Shown here one piece after another: positions 8,184 to 17,211 of a DNA stretch of 63,117 nt. The notes under the pieces are model-generated. The model ran no database searches and was not told the DNA's origin. It saw only the letters and a list, made by a program, of their open reading frames with translations. Origin of the DNA: JBCBSS01 sp039819065 (GTDB lineage Bacteria; Bacteroidota; Bacteroidia; Cytophagales; Cyclobacteriaceae). Numbering within the stretch: position 1 is the first letter of the stretch; each line of letters opens with the position of its first letter. The DNA is taken from contig JBCBSS010000023.1 in NCBI GenBank assembly GCA_039819065.1, positions 1 through 63,117 of the forward strand, written 5' to 3'. The translations under genes were made by a program, and so were the position numbers.

Positions 8184-9212
8184 TTATTTCTTCCAGTAAT
8201 TATCACCATAGAGTTTTACGCTATTGACTTTAGATTCATCAATAATGCCCACCGGCCCCTGATGTATGCCTCCGTGGTGTCCAATGTTCTCGACTATAAC
8301 GGTCAGTGTGTTATTACCCTTCTTTTTTAAAAGGCCGTCGGGAATTTTGTAAATACGCAGTTTGCGGTATGATCCACTTTGCCCAAGTGGTTTCCAGTCT
8401 TTGGTTCTACCTAAAAACTCGCCATTCAAGTATACCTCATCGAAATCATCTATTCGACCCATGACCAAATACTTGTCGTCAGTATCTCCACTGTAGCGAA
8501 AAGCCTTGCGGTAGATGCCAAAGCCTTCATAATCCCAGTAGCCCACACTCTTCCAGATGGCAGGCACCATTATTCTCAACCATTCACCATTATTCTCCTC
8601 AAAAGCTTCTTCAGGTAATGGTTTACCACGACTCAGTTTCAACTCCCATATACCTTGTAACTCATACTCCATATATACAAAGTCACTAGGCCGGTAGAAT
8701 CCGATAGGACCAGAAAATATACCTCCTTCGCCGTGGCTGTCATACACTTTTACTGCGATGGTATTTTTGTCGTTGGGATCAATAAATACGCTGGGCACGT
8801 AATATATCCTCAAGGCTTTGTATGCGGTGTGATATTTTGGTGGAAAGCCGCCGGAAAAACCAACGAGATTGCCGTTGACATAGACCTCATCTGCGTCGTC
8901 GATGTTACCTAACATGAGGTATACATCACCTTTTCCACGCAGTTCAGCCCCATTAAACGATCGTCTGTACCAAGCATAGCCATCATATCCATAGAAACCT
9001 TCATTTTCCCAGGCTGATGGCACATAAATACTCTCCCAACCGTCGTCCCGGAAGTTTTTGGTGGCCCATTCCGGATTATCTCCAATAGAAAACTTCCATT
9101 GTCCGGTCAGGCTTTTTATTCTATCCCAATCTTCGTATTGTCCAAAGCTTGGGCTTACCAACAGCACGGTCTGTACAAACAGAACAAATATTACCTTCCC
9201 TATTTTTCTCAT
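8184..9212 (-). CDS. Secreted protein of two tandem GH2-type sugar-binding jelly-roll domains
   Basis: A 342-residue exported protein (signal peptide ending at SFGQ, about residue 25). It consists of two copies of the galactose-binding-like jelly roll found at the N-terminus of GH2 beta-galactosidases. Each copy has the same sequence landmarks: a VPSAWENEGFYGYDGYAWYRRSF / VPAIWKSVGYWDYEGFGIYRKAF turn, then NIDDADEVYVNGNLVG / RIDDFDEVYLNGEFLG, then a GGIFSGPIGFY / GGIHQGPVGII end. There is no GH2 catalytic barrel. It is therefore a carbohydrate-binding or accessory protein by inference. A striking palindrome sits 12 bp upstream of the ATG. Confidence 0.75.
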   Translation of the reverse strand: MRKIGKVIFVLFVQTVLLVSPSFGQYEDWDRIKSLTGQWKFSIGDNPEWATKNFRDDGWESIYVPSAWENEGFYGYDGYAWYRRSFNGAELRGKGDVYLMLGNIDDADEVYVNGNLVGFSGGFPPKYHTAYKALRIYYVPSVFIDPNDKNTIAVKVYDSHGEGGIFSGPIGFYRPSDFVYMEYELQGIWELKLSRGKPLPEEAFEENNGEWLRIMVPAIWKSVGYWDYEGFGIYRKAFRYSGDTDDKYLVMGRIDDFDEVYLNGEFLGRTKDWKPLGQSGSYRKLRIYKIPDGLLKKKGNNTLTVIVENIGHHGGIHQGPVGIIDESKVNSVKLYGDNYWKK

Positions 9213-9224
9213 TTATTCATTTCA

Positions 9225-9260
9225 GATCGTGGCGCAGTGGTATACCACCGCGCCACGATC
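9225..9260. repeat. 36-bp near-perfect palindrome before the jelly-roll gene
   Basis: The 36 bases are self-complementary at 34 positions. The outer 11 bp (GATCGTGGCGC / GCGCCACGATC) are perfect. The only mismatch (12th base against 12th from the end) becomes a G-U wobble in the minus-strand transcript, so an RNA stem of about 16 bp is predicted there. It lies between the protease stop (9289) and the jelly-roll ATG (9212). No U-run follows, so it is not a standard terminator. Confidence 0.75.
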
Positions 9261-9288
9261 AAGCTTATTAACTTTTCTTTATCCCGAC

Positions 9289-9813
9289 CTAGAACTCGGC
9301 CTTAGCCAATTGACTAGTGCGCCTGTTCTGGCCTTTTTTATCCATAAACCCCACCAGATTCTTAGTATAGTCTATCTGGAATCCATATGATCGCATCACA
9401 TCTGACCCTATGATACCGGCAATTTCGATACCAGATTTACGCTCTAGTGATGCCATCACCTTAGACAGATCATAGGCATAGTAGTGCGTTCGGATGCCTT
9501 TACTACCTAATTTCAAGTTTATTTTAAAAGCATATGCTACACTCTGCTCAGTGCTCCCTAACCCTGTTACTTTAACAGCGCGATAGTAGGGCATGTTACT
9601 TTTAAATTCATAATGATCCTGATAACGGGCGTTTAATATGGTAATATCGGAACCTGTATCCAACAGAAAATACGCCTTTTTACCATTCAGTTCGCCCATC
9701 ACAATTGGCTTCTTGGTTTTGCTAACGATCTCGAGATATTCTCGATCCAAAGTTTGTACTTGCTCGGCACCAAATAGTTGTGCCCAAAGAAACATTACTA
9801 ATTGAATTTTCAT
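9289..9813 (-). CDS. Exported retropepsin-like aspartic protease
   Basis: A 174-residue protein with a short signal peptide (MKIQLVMFLWAQLFGA). It has the single catalytic motif of the retroviral/clan AA aspartic proteases: FLLDTGSD (about residues 48-55), a hydrophobic ITILNARY strand, and a C-terminal IAGIIGSDVM segment that is the usual ILG-type hydrophobic-Gly signature. Such single-domain proteases act as dimers. The substrate is unknown; the location is periplasmic or extracellular. A TAGCTTTG box lies upstream (9848-9841, minus), without a convincing -33 element. Confidence 0.75.
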   Translation of the reverse strand: MKIQLVMFLWAQLFGAEQVQTLDREYLEIVSKTKKPIVMGELNGKKAYFLLDTGSDITILNARYQDHYEFKSNMPYYRAVKVTGLGSTEQSVAYAFKINLKLGSKGIRTHYYAYDLSKVMASLERKSGIEIAGIIGSDVMRSYGFQIDYTKNLVGFMDKKGQNRRTSQLAKAEF

Positions 9814-9939
9814 GACGTTAAGTGTTTTGACCTATGTTAGCAAAGCTATGATGGGGCCTCAACTCTTGTGTCATACCACAGTCAAGCCATGTAAAAAGAT
9901 GTCAAACCACAAAAGAACTTGTCATATTGTAGCACTGTG

Positions 9940-10079
9940 GAGGTATTGAAATCTGTTTATGCACTCTTTTGGATGCCTCTGTTGGAGTTGTCTCCAACAG
10001 CATCTTTGTCGAATATACTCGTTGGAGACAACTCCAACGAGGGCCGAGAGATATTCGAATCTGGCTATACACTGCTTTT
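9940..10079. repeat. Composite repeat: two mutually inverted hairpins between imperfect direct repeats
   Basis: Hairpin 1 (9979-10000) has 9-bp perfect arms CTGTTGGAG/CTCCAACAG with loop TTGT. Hairpin 2 (10018-10041) has 10-bp perfect arms CTCGTTGGAG/CTCCAACGAG with loop ACAA. Their 16-bp cores are exact reverse complements of each other. Flanking segments 9940-9970 and 10048-10079 are imperfect direct repeats (shared AATCTG..TAT.CACT..CTTTT). TCGAATAT (10009-10016) and ATATTCGA (10051-10058) extend the second stem. Hairpin 2 could also end the response-regulator transcript. Confidence 0.7.
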
Positions 10080-10762
10080 TACTTAGAAATCATTTTATAT
10101 CCCACTCCGTGAACCGTCAAAATGATCTTAGGGTCATTTGGGTTTTCTTCTGTCTTCTGCCTCAACTTCAAGATAAAATTGTCAACCGTTCTAGTCGTTG
10201 GCTGCTCCTCGTACCCCCATACATTCTCCAATAAATCAGCCCGGCTTACGGTCTGGTTCTTCCTATCTAGCAGATATTTTAATATTTCAAATTCTTTGTG
10301 TGAAAGCTTTTCAGGCGTATCGTCATGTACTGCGGTATAATTCAGGAAATTAACTGTCAACCTGCCTATCGTTACTTCATCGCCATTCACCTCCGGTTGT
10401 TTGGTTCTTCTCAGTACGGCTTTTATTCTGGCCATTAACTCTCGTAGGCTAAAGGGTTTGGTTATATAATCATCCGCGCCTAACTCCAGACCCAACACCT
10501 TATCAATCTCTTCCCCTTTAGCTGTCAATAGAATGATAGGGATCTCAAGCCCATTCTTGCGCACCTTTTTACAGACATCAAACCCGGATACTTTGGGTAG
10601 CATAACATCTAGTAATACCAAGTCGTAATTATTGGTCTGGATTTTTTCCAACCCAGCATCACCGTCTTCAGCCAAGTCTACAGTATGCCCCTCAAACTCC
10701 AGATTATCTTTGAGGCCTTGCCTCATGTTAGGCTCGTCTTCTACAATCAATATATTGCTCAT
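10079..10762 (-). CDS. OmpR/PhoB-family response regulator
   Basis: A 227-residue two-component response regulator. The receiver domain (1-~120) has the acidic pair E8-D9, the phosphoacceptor Asp52 (LLDVMLP), Thr80 and Lys102 (YITKPF). The C-terminal winged-helix DNA-binding domain (~130-225) has the SHKEFEILKYLL and RTVDNFILKLRQK helices and ends with the hairpin VHGVGYKM. It is translated 15 bp after the histidine kinase gene, so the two form an operon and a cognate pair. The target genes may include the permease transcribed away at 12551, but this is only positional inference. Confidence 0.93.
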   Translation of the reverse strand: MSNILIVEDEPNMRQGLKDNLEFEGHTVDLAEDGDAGLEKIQTNNYDLVLLDVMLPKVSGFDVCKKVRKNGLEIPIILLTAKGEEIDKVLGLELGADDYITKPFSLRELMARIKAVLRRTKQPEVNGDEVTIGRLTVNFLNYTAVHDDTPEKLSHKEFEILKYLLDRKNQTVSRADLLENVWGYEEQPTTRTVDNFILKLRQKTEENPNDPKIILTVHGVGYKMISK

Positions 10763-10777
10763 AATTTCTTTTTATCG

Positions 10778-12343
10778 TTAGAATGGGAAGCTTAATCTGA
10801 AAGTACTTCCTACGTCGAGTTCACTTTCTACTTCTACCCTGCCCTCATGGGCGTCCATGATGTGCTTGACCAGTGAAAGCCCAAGACCTGTTCCCTTGGT
10901 ATTGTGTACGGCACCGCTAGTGACTCGGTAGAATTTGTTAAATATATGTTTGAGGTTACTCTTTGAGATGCCGATTCCCTGATCAGAGATCTCCACGTAA
11001 GAATAACCGTTACTCTTGCCCGTTTTGATGTTGATGTTCTTCTTGTCACCACTGTATTTGATCGCATTGTCTACAATGTTGATGATGGCCTCAGATACGG
11101 CCTCACGATCTGCCCTTACCCGAGGTATGATATGGTCGGCAGCAAAGTGATATTGAAAGCCCTTGCTTTTGAGGTGCGAGTCATAGGTTTTTAAAATGCT
11201 GGACACTTGCGTATTCAAATCCAACTCTTCAAAATCATAGCGTTTATTATCCGCCTCGACCTGTGAAAAGTTAAGGATCTTATTGACTATGTTAGCAAGA
11301 CGGCCAGTCTCTTGAGTGATGACAGAATAGTATTCTTTTTTCTTACTCTCTTCTTTTATCCTATCCATTTCCAGTGTCTCCGCATACATACTGATCAAAG
11401 ACAGCGGTGTCCTAATCTCATGCGAAACATTAGAAACGAAGTCTGATTTGGCCTGGGCCAGCTGGATTTCCTTTTTGACGTTGCGGTATACAAACCAAAC
11501 AGCCAGAATCAGCACCACATTAAGAGCAAGTATCAAACCCAAATTGGTACTGAACCTCTCCTTGACCAATTCATCGATGGTTTTCCCTTGCAGTTTGATA
11601 CCGAGATTGTAGTCCGGCAATAGCCAAAATGGCTTTTGACGTGCATCATCGGCGGCCACAGAATCAACGGTAGCGTACACCAGGCTATCGGCTTGTAGGT
11701 CTGTAGCGGTAAGGATGAACTCCTCGCCGGCTATACTTTGCATTTTGGGAGAGAGTACCTGATTGATGAAAATATTCGGATCTAGTGCCACACCACAGAT
11801 GGTGTAGTCACTGGTGCCTTCATCCAGTAGAAATATGAAGACAGTTTCTTCGTCCCCGCTGTGGTTGTTCAATATAGAATTCCCAAAAGGCTCTACTTTA
11901 CGAAAGCCACCTTCCCTATAGGTATACAACCTGGCTATTTTTTCACTACTGCCATTTAGAAAGGTCTTGATTCTGGACGGTGCGTTAGCGTACCCTGGAT
12001 ATTCCGGGTTATTAATGACCAGAATATCCTCACCATCGATACTGTCGGCAAAGAAAATATTGCGTACACCAAGAAATTCATTCAAAACCAACTTAACCGT
12101 GTCCTCAGGTTCATCGCTGATTTTGAGCATCAGGTTGATCTTGCTGGCCCATCCATTGGCCACATCCGATGAGTACTGATTTACGGAATAAAGAATCGCA
12201 TCTAACTGTTTGGTATAGATCTCACGAATCATTTCCTCAGACTGGTTGCGATGACTTATTTCATAGGCAGAATAGAAAATGGCAGGAAGCAAGAAAATAA
12301 GCAGTAGAATCAATCCAATCTTGGAAATAGGACTCTTTACCAT
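10778..12343 (-). CDS. Membrane sensor histidine kinase
   Basis: A 521-residue histidine kinase. It has a first membrane helix (about 8-28), a ~240-residue extracytoplasmic sensor domain of no clear family, a second helix (~267-287), the dimerisation/phosphoacceptor helix with SNVSHEIRTPL (His308), and a HATPase domain with N (IINIVDNAIKYS), G1 (DQGIGIS), F (FNKFYRV) and G2 (GTGLGLSLV) boxes. It partners the response regulator directly downstream. The signal sensed cannot be read from sequence. Confidence 0.92.
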   Translation of the reverse strand: MVKSPISKIGLILLLIFLLPAIFYSAYEISHRNQSEEMIREIYTKQLDAILYSVNQYSSDVANGWASKINLMLKISDEPEDTVKLVLNEFLGVRNIFFADSIDGEDILVINNPEYPGYANAPSRIKTFLNGSSEKIARLYTYREGGFRKVEPFGNSILNNHSGDEETVFIFLLDEGTSDYTICGVALDPNIFINQVLSPKMQSIAGEEFILTATDLQADSLVYATVDSVAADDARQKPFWLLPDYNLGIKLQGKTIDELVKERFSTNLGLILALNVVLILAVWFVYRNVKKEIQLAQAKSDFVSNVSHEIRTPLSLISMYAETLEMDRIKEESKKKEYYSVITQETGRLANIVNKILNFSQVEADNKRYDFEELDLNTQVSSILKTYDSHLKSKGFQYHFAADHIIPRVRADREAVSEAIINIVDNAIKYSGDKKNINIKTGKSNGYSYVEISDQGIGISKSNLKHIFNKFYRVTSGAVHNTKGTGLGLSLVKHIMDAHEGRVEVESELDVGSTFRLSFPF

Positions 12344-12550
12344 GCAAAGGAGGTGTTTGGTTTATAGTTATATGACATCATACGTAAATTTTTCAGGATG
12401 GATGTAGAATTATAGCCACACCTTTATTTCTCCATTCTGGCATTTCGTCATTCACAACCTTGAACTGATGGCCATTTGGAGGTAACCGAGATAAAAGACG
12501 AGCGTTTGTCAGTAAAAATGTGGATATTATCCTTCATAACCGTAAAAGCC

Positions 12551-14986
12551 ATGCTAATAAACTATTTCAAAATCGCCATCAGGGCGCTTTTCAAACAGCG
12601 TATATATGCTGCCATCAATATGCTGGGCTTGTCAATTGGGATAGCCAGCTGCTTCCTGATTCTATTACATGTAGAAGACGAGTATTCTTATGACCGCTTC
12701 CATGATAATGCAGAGAATATATACAGGGTCACTTTAGAAAGAAAATATCCTACGCACGGCACTTTTTACGCTCCTATTCCTCACTCTTTTGCCGATGTAA
12801 TGGTCAGAGATTTTCCTGAGGTACTGGGTGCTACAAGAATATTGGTAGGCAATAATAATGGAACTGTCGTAACGTATCAGGATGAAACCAGAAACGAAAT
12901 AATCACTTATGAAGAGGATAACTTTCACCTGGTAGACTCCAGCTTTTTCAAGCTTTTCAATTTCAAAATGCTCAAGGGAAATCCTGAGACGGCATTGATA
13001 GAGCCCAATAGTGTGGTGATCACCGCGTCCACGGCCAAAAAGTATTTTGGAGATAAAGACCCTCTGAACCAAACTATCAACAGTGATTTTGGTGAATTCC
13101 GAGTTACTGGTGTATGTGAGGATGTACCAGAGAATTCTCACCTCGAATTCGACCTATTAGGCTCTTGGGTGACCTTTCCTTTTGCCAGAACCATCAACTA
13201 TATGGGGTTTTCTACCCATACTTATGTGGTACTGGATCAAAATGCTTCTTCAGGAGATTTAGAGGCCAAGTTCCCTGATATGGTTGAGAAATACGCTGCT
13301 CCTCAAATTGAGGAAAGGCTTGGACTATCCTTTGAGGAATACCAAGCCGCAGGTAATGGCTATCGCTACTTTCTACAGCCGCTTTTGGGGCTGCACCTTG
13401 ATCCTACCAATGTAGAAGCCAAACTCAAGCCTGGGGGTAACAAAACAGTAGTGTATATTTTCATTTCCATCGCCGCGCTGATTCTACTGATTGCGTGTAT
13501 CAACTTCATGAACCTCGCCACGGCAAGGTCGGCCGAGAGGGCCAAAGAGGTAGGCGTGAGGAAATCGATGGGTTCTATGAAAAACCAACTGGTAACACAG
13601 TTCCTGGTTGAGTCTGTCGTTCTGAGTGTCATTTCCACTGTGATAGCGCTAGGGCTTATTTATCTGGCACTTCCCTATTTCAATACACTAGCGGGGAAGC
13701 AACTGTCCATTTCGCTCACCTCTGGTTTCTTAGCGCCTGGTATGTTAATCTTTGCCGTATTCGTTGGTGTACTGGCTGGAAGTTATCCTGCCTTTATCAT
13801 CTCTTCTTTCAATACCATCATGGTCATGAAAGGCAATTTAAGATCAAGTCGAAAAGGGGCGTGGCTACGCAATGGTCTAGTGATTTTTCAATTCATGATC
13901 TCTATTGTACTGATCGTTGGCTCCTTGGTAGTACAAGATCAGATGAACTATGTACAGAACAAATCTCTTGGGTTTGATAAGGAGCACGTGCTTACCATAG
14001 AAAGGGCATTTACCCTGAATGAGCAGTTGGATGCGTTCATGAAAGAACTGAGACGCCAGCCGGAAATCATTAATGTTGGAGGTTCGGCTTCCAAGCCCGG
14101 TGGCTTTTTCTTTGGCATGCAATTTCAGTCCAAAGGTTCTACCGAAATACTCACCGTTAAAGGCATGAGCATGGACGATCATTATGCACCGACTATCGGT
14201 TTTGAGCTGTTAGAAGGGCGTTGGTTTGGTGAGGCATTTGAAGATTCGCTGGCCGCTGTGCTCAACGAAAAGGCAGCTGAGGTCATGGGTATTGATGACC
14301 CGGTAGGTGCTAAAATATTGCATACCGATCCCAATCAAGTCGTTCGTGAATATACGGTAGTAGGTATTGTACAGGACTTTCACTTCCAATCGCTGAGGGA
14401 TGACATTACTCCTTTGGTACTCTTGAGTACCGAAGGCGCAGCACAAAACACGGCTTTTGTTTCGGCCAGAATCAAGCCGGGTGGCATTCAAGACGCTATC
14501 ACCTTTATCGAGAGCAAGTGGAATGAATTAGTGCCGGATCAACCACTCAAGTATTCATTCCTCGATCAAGACCTTGACGATCAGTATCAATCTGTTCAAT
14601 CCGAAAGTAAGGTGTTAAGGACTTTTGCGGCCTTGGCCATTATCATTGCTTGTGTTGGCCTATTTGGGTTAGCTGCTTATACAGCTGGGCAGCGCACCAA
14701 AGAAATTGGTGTCAGAAAGGTATTGGGCGCTTCGGTGTTACGCATTGTCACCATGCTTTCCGCCGACTTCACCAAATTGATCGCTATCGCTTTCATTATC
14801 GCCACACCACTGTCATGGTGGCTTATGCAACAGTGGCTTGGAGGTTTTGCCTACAGGATCAAAATCAGTCCAATGACTTTCTTGATTGCAGGTTTCTCCT
14901 CACTGCTTATAGCCTGGCTGACAGTTAGCTATCAATCAATAAAGGCTGCCATTGTTAATCCAGTGAAATCGCTACGATCGGAGTAA
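12551..14986 (+). CDS. MacB/FtsX-type ABC transporter permease
   Basis: A roughly 811-residue permease of the Bacteroidetes 8-TM double-MacB type. It starts MLINYFKIAIRALFKQRIYA, with a first membrane helix (INMLGLSIGIASCFLIL) and a large periplasmic MacB-PCD domain. An FtsX core of three helices follows (ATARSAERAKEVGVRKSMGS marks the coupling loop), then a second periplasmic domain and a second FtsX core (AAYTAGQRTKEIGVRKVLGAS). I chose the ATG at 12551; the longer frame from a TTG at 12476 adds 25 residues not typical of the family. The ATPase partner is not adjacent. Such permeases usually export peptides or lipids, or respond to envelope stress. Confidence 0.9.
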   Translation: MLINYFKIAIRALFKQRIYAAINMLGLSIGIASCFLILLHVEDEYSYDRFHDNAENIYRVTLERKYPTHGTFYAPIPHSFADVMVRDFPEVLGATRILVGNNNGTVVTYQDETRNEIITYEEDNFHLVDSSFFKLFNFKMLKGNPETALIEPNSVVITASTAKKYFGDKDPLNQTINSDFGEFRVTGVCEDVPENSHLEFDLLGSWVTFPFARTINYMGFSTHTYVVLDQNASSGDLEAKFPDMVEKYAAPQIEERLGLSFEEYQAAGNGYRYFLQPLLGLHLDPTNVEAKLKPGGNKTVVYIFISIAALILLIACINFMNLATARSAERAKEVGVRKSMGSMKNQLVTQFLVESVVLSVISTVIALGLIYLALPYFNTLAGKQLSISLTSGFLAPGMLIFAVFVGVLAGSYPAFIISSFNTIMVMKGNLRSSRKGAWLRNGLVIFQFMISIVLIVGSLVVQDQMNYVQNKSLGFDKEHVLTIERAFTLNEQLDAFMKELRRQPEIINVGGSASKPGGFFFGMQFQSKGSTEILTVKGMSMDDHYAPTIGFELLEGRWFGEAFEDSLAAVLNEKAAEVMGIDDPVGAKILHTDPNQVVREYTVVGIVQDFHFQSLRDDITPLVLLSTEGAAQNTAFVSARIKPGGIQDAITFIESKWNELVPDQPLKYSFLDQDLDDQYQSVQSESKVLRTFAALAIIIACVGLFGLAAYTAGQRTKEIGVRKVLGASVLRIVTMLSADFTKLIAIAFIIATPLSWWLMQQWLGGFAYRIKISPMTFLIAGFSSLLIAWLTVSYQSIKAAIVNPVKSLRSE

Positions 14987-15011
14987 AGTCATGTCGGTCA
15001 ATGCACAATTT

Positions 15012-15134
15012 AAAAAAACTGTCATATCGCAGTGCAACGGAGATACCTCACTCCGCTTATGATTCAATCCTAGCCGATGTGTAGCCTTGAGTGATTAAGG
15101 TTTCTCCCCCGAGTCAGGGAAAGACAGTTTTTTT
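15012..15134. repeat. Interspersed palindromic element with 12-bp terminal inverted repeats
   Basis: AAAAAAACTGTC (15012-15023) and GACAGTTTTTTT (15123-15134) are exact reverse complements. Inside, the left GGAGATACCTCA and right TGATTAAGGTTTCTCC also match partly when folded, so the 123-bp unit is a long imperfect hairpin. It lies between the convergent permease and hemE genes and ends in a T7 run on each strand, so it could terminate both transcripts. The layout resembles Bacteroidetes intergenic elements known to me by pattern only. Confidence 0.65.
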
Positions 15135-15169
15135 ATCCATTGTTAATCGACTTGAATTCGTTCAAAGAT

Positions 15170-16201
15170 TCAAGATTTTGCACTGAACTCTTTCACTGCA
15201 TCTATGTAACATTTCACTTTATCCGGGTCAGTGTCAGGATAGACACCGTGACCTAAATTGGCAATGTGCTTGTCTTGGCCGAATTGGTCAAGTATGCTTT
15301 TGGTAGCCGCTCTGATATCGTCAAAAGAACCATACAATGCACATGGGTCAAGGTTGCCCTGCAGTACTTTATCTTCTCCAATGAGCTTTCTGGATTCAGC
15401 GATGTCCATGTTCCAGTCAAGGCCGATGGTCTGGCAATTGAGCTTACCAAATGCCTCTCTGGCAAAGAAAGCACCTTTGGCAAATACCGTCACCGGTACC
15501 TCATCAATGGCATCGCAAATCTGACTGATATAGGGTAATGAAAATATTTCATATTGATGAGGGGGTAGAATACCGGCCCATGAATCGAATAACTGAATTA
15601 AATTGGCGCCTGCTTCAATCTGCCCTTTCAAATAATTGATGGTACTATCAGTGATCTTTTGTAGCAGTTTATGGCTCAACTCCGGCTCCTGATAGAGCAT
15701 TCTACGTGCTTTTGAAAACGTCTTGCTCCCACTTCCTTCTATCATATAGGCAAAAATAGTCCAGGGTGCACCAGCGAAACCGATAAGCGGCACTCTACCA
15801 TCCAATTCTCGTTTGGTCAATCGAATCGCTTCCAGCACATACTCAAGATCGCCTGCCTCAGCAACGTGTAGCTTATCTATATCCCCTTCACTCCTGACCG
15901 CCTCAGGAAAAAGAGGGCCTTTCTTTTCGACCATCTCATAGGGCAGCCCCATCGCTTCGGGTATTACGAGAATATCTGAGAATATGATAGCGGCATCAAC
16001 ACCTAAGATATCGACTGGCTGTAAGGTCACTTCCATGGCCAGTTCTGGTGTCTTGGCCAATTCTATAAAACCGCTTAGCTTTTCCCTTACCGCTCTGTAT
16101 TCAGGCAGTATTCTACCTGCCTGACGCATTACCCATACGGGAGTTCGCTCCGTACTTTCTCCCCGGGCCGTTCTCAAAAGAAGGTCGTTTTTCAATTGCA
16201 T
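15170..16201 (-). CDS. hemE: Uroporphyrinogen decarboxylase
   Basis: The 343-residue product decarboxylates the four acetate side chains of uroporphyrinogen III to coproporphyrinogen III in haem synthesis, in the cytosol. Signature segments are TPVWVMRQAGRILPEYR (N-terminal, with substrate-binding Arg), FSDILVIPEAMG, and IGFAGAPWTIFAYMIEG. The length is normal. I start at the ATG at 16201; a TTG two codons earlier also keeps frame. It stands alone between the palindromic element and the divergent sdaAA. Confidence 0.97.
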   Translation of the reverse strand: MQLKNDLLLRTARGESTERTPVWVMRQAGRILPEYRAVREKLSGFIELAKTPELAMEVTLQPVDILGVDAAIIFSDILVIPEAMGLPYEMVEKKGPLFPEAVRSEGDIDKLHVAEAGDLEYVLEAIRLTKRELDGRVPLIGFAGAPWTIFAYMIEGSGSKTFSKARRMLYQEPELSHKLLQKITDSTINYLKGQIEAGANLIQLFDSWAGILPPHQYEIFSLPYISQICDAIDEVPVTVFAKGAFFAREAFGKLNCQTIGLDWNMDIAESRKLIGEDKVLQGNLDPCALYGSFDDIRAATKSILDQFGQDKHIANLGHGVYPDTDPDKVKCYIDAVKEFSAKS

Positions 16202-16302
16202 GCCCAAAGATAGTTTTTCAGTGCTAGAAACGAAGTTGAGAAAGGTATTACTCAGGCAATATTAATTGTGATATCCTGCTTAACTTTAGGAAAAATACGA
16301 TT

Positions 16303-17211
16303 ATGGCCTTTTTATTCAATTCTTTCAAAGAGTGGAAAGCGTATTGCGATACGCATGACATCTCATTGCAGCAGAGTGTACTGGAGTACGAACAAGAGCA
16401 AAAAGATAGAACCGAGGAGGAAATCTGGGGAGGGCTAGATAATGCCTACAGTGTAATGAAGGATGCCGTGAGAACAGGTTTGGAGGAGGATATGACTTCT
16501 CGTTCTGGTATGATCACCAACGGCGCCAAGAAGGTCTTCAATTATCCTAAAGCCGTGCTATCCCCTGAATTTCAAAGGCTGATCTCCCGAGCTTTAGCGG
16601 CTAAGGAGGTTAACTCATGCATGGGAAGGGTCGTGGCTGCGCCTACAGCCGGCGCATCCGGCATACTACCTGGCACCATGTATACGCTACAAGAAATACA
16701 CGACTTACCAGATGAGAAAATCCTCGAAGGCCTGCTCATCGGTGCTGGTATAGCGCTCATTATAGAACAAAAAGCCTCACTCGCCGGAGCAGTAGGCGGA
16801 TGTCAGGCTGAGACTGGTAGCGCAGCCGCTATGGCCTCTGGAGCCATTGTACATTGCCTCGGCGGTGATATCGATCAGGTCTTCAATGCGGTGGCAATCA
16901 CGGTTCAATGCATGCTCGGTTTGGTCTGTGACCCTGTGGCAGGATTGGTTGAGGTGCCTTGTGTAGTGAGAAATGCTAGTGCAGCAGCTATTGCTAACTC
17001 TTCTGCCCAAATTGCCTTAGCGGATGTCAGTGCAGTTATCCCCGTGGATGAATGTATCGAAGCTATGGGTGAAATTGGCCAAAGTATGGAAACGCGTTAC
17101 AAAGAGACGGCTCTAGGCGGATTAGCGGCAACGGCAACTGGCCAGTCAATTGCTAAAAGTGTTTTGATTCAAGATATCGAAATTCTGCCGGACGAGGAGG
17201 TTAAGGATTGA
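16303..17211 (+). CDS. sdaAA: L-serine ammonia-lyase, iron-sulfur-dependent, alpha subunit
   Basis: A 302-residue alpha subunit of the oxygen-sensitive [4Fe-4S] L-serine dehydratase, which converts L-serine to pyruvate and ammonia. Visible cluster ligands are the Cys in GGCQAETG and the two in LVCDPVAGLVEVPC. The GRVVAAPTAGASG motif is also characteristic. The beta subunit (SdaAB) that normally completes the two-chain form is not in this window, so it must be encoded elsewhere. The gene ends 11 bp inside the 3' end of the convergent membrane protein gene. Confidence 0.93.
   Translation: MAFLFNSFKEWKAYCDTHDISLQQSVLEYEQEQKDRTEEEIWGGLDNAYSVMKDAVRTGLEEDMTSRSGMITNGAKKVFNYPKAVLSPEFQRLISRALAAKEVNSCMGRVVAAPTAGASGILPGTMYTLQEIHDLPDEKILEGLLIGAGIALIIEQKASLAGAVGGCQAETGSAAAMASGAIVHCLGGDIDQVFNAVAITVQCMLGLVCDPVAGLVEVPCVVRNASAAAIANSSAQIALADVSAVIPVDECIEAMGEIGQSMETRYKETALGGLAATATGQSIAKSVLIQDIEILPDEEVKD

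Noticed and set aside
9225..9260. A tRNA-like reading of the palindrome (AGTGGTA resembles a D-arm).
   Set aside because: No acceptor stem, anticodon arm or T-loop (GGTTCGA) lies around it; the match is part of the palindrome.
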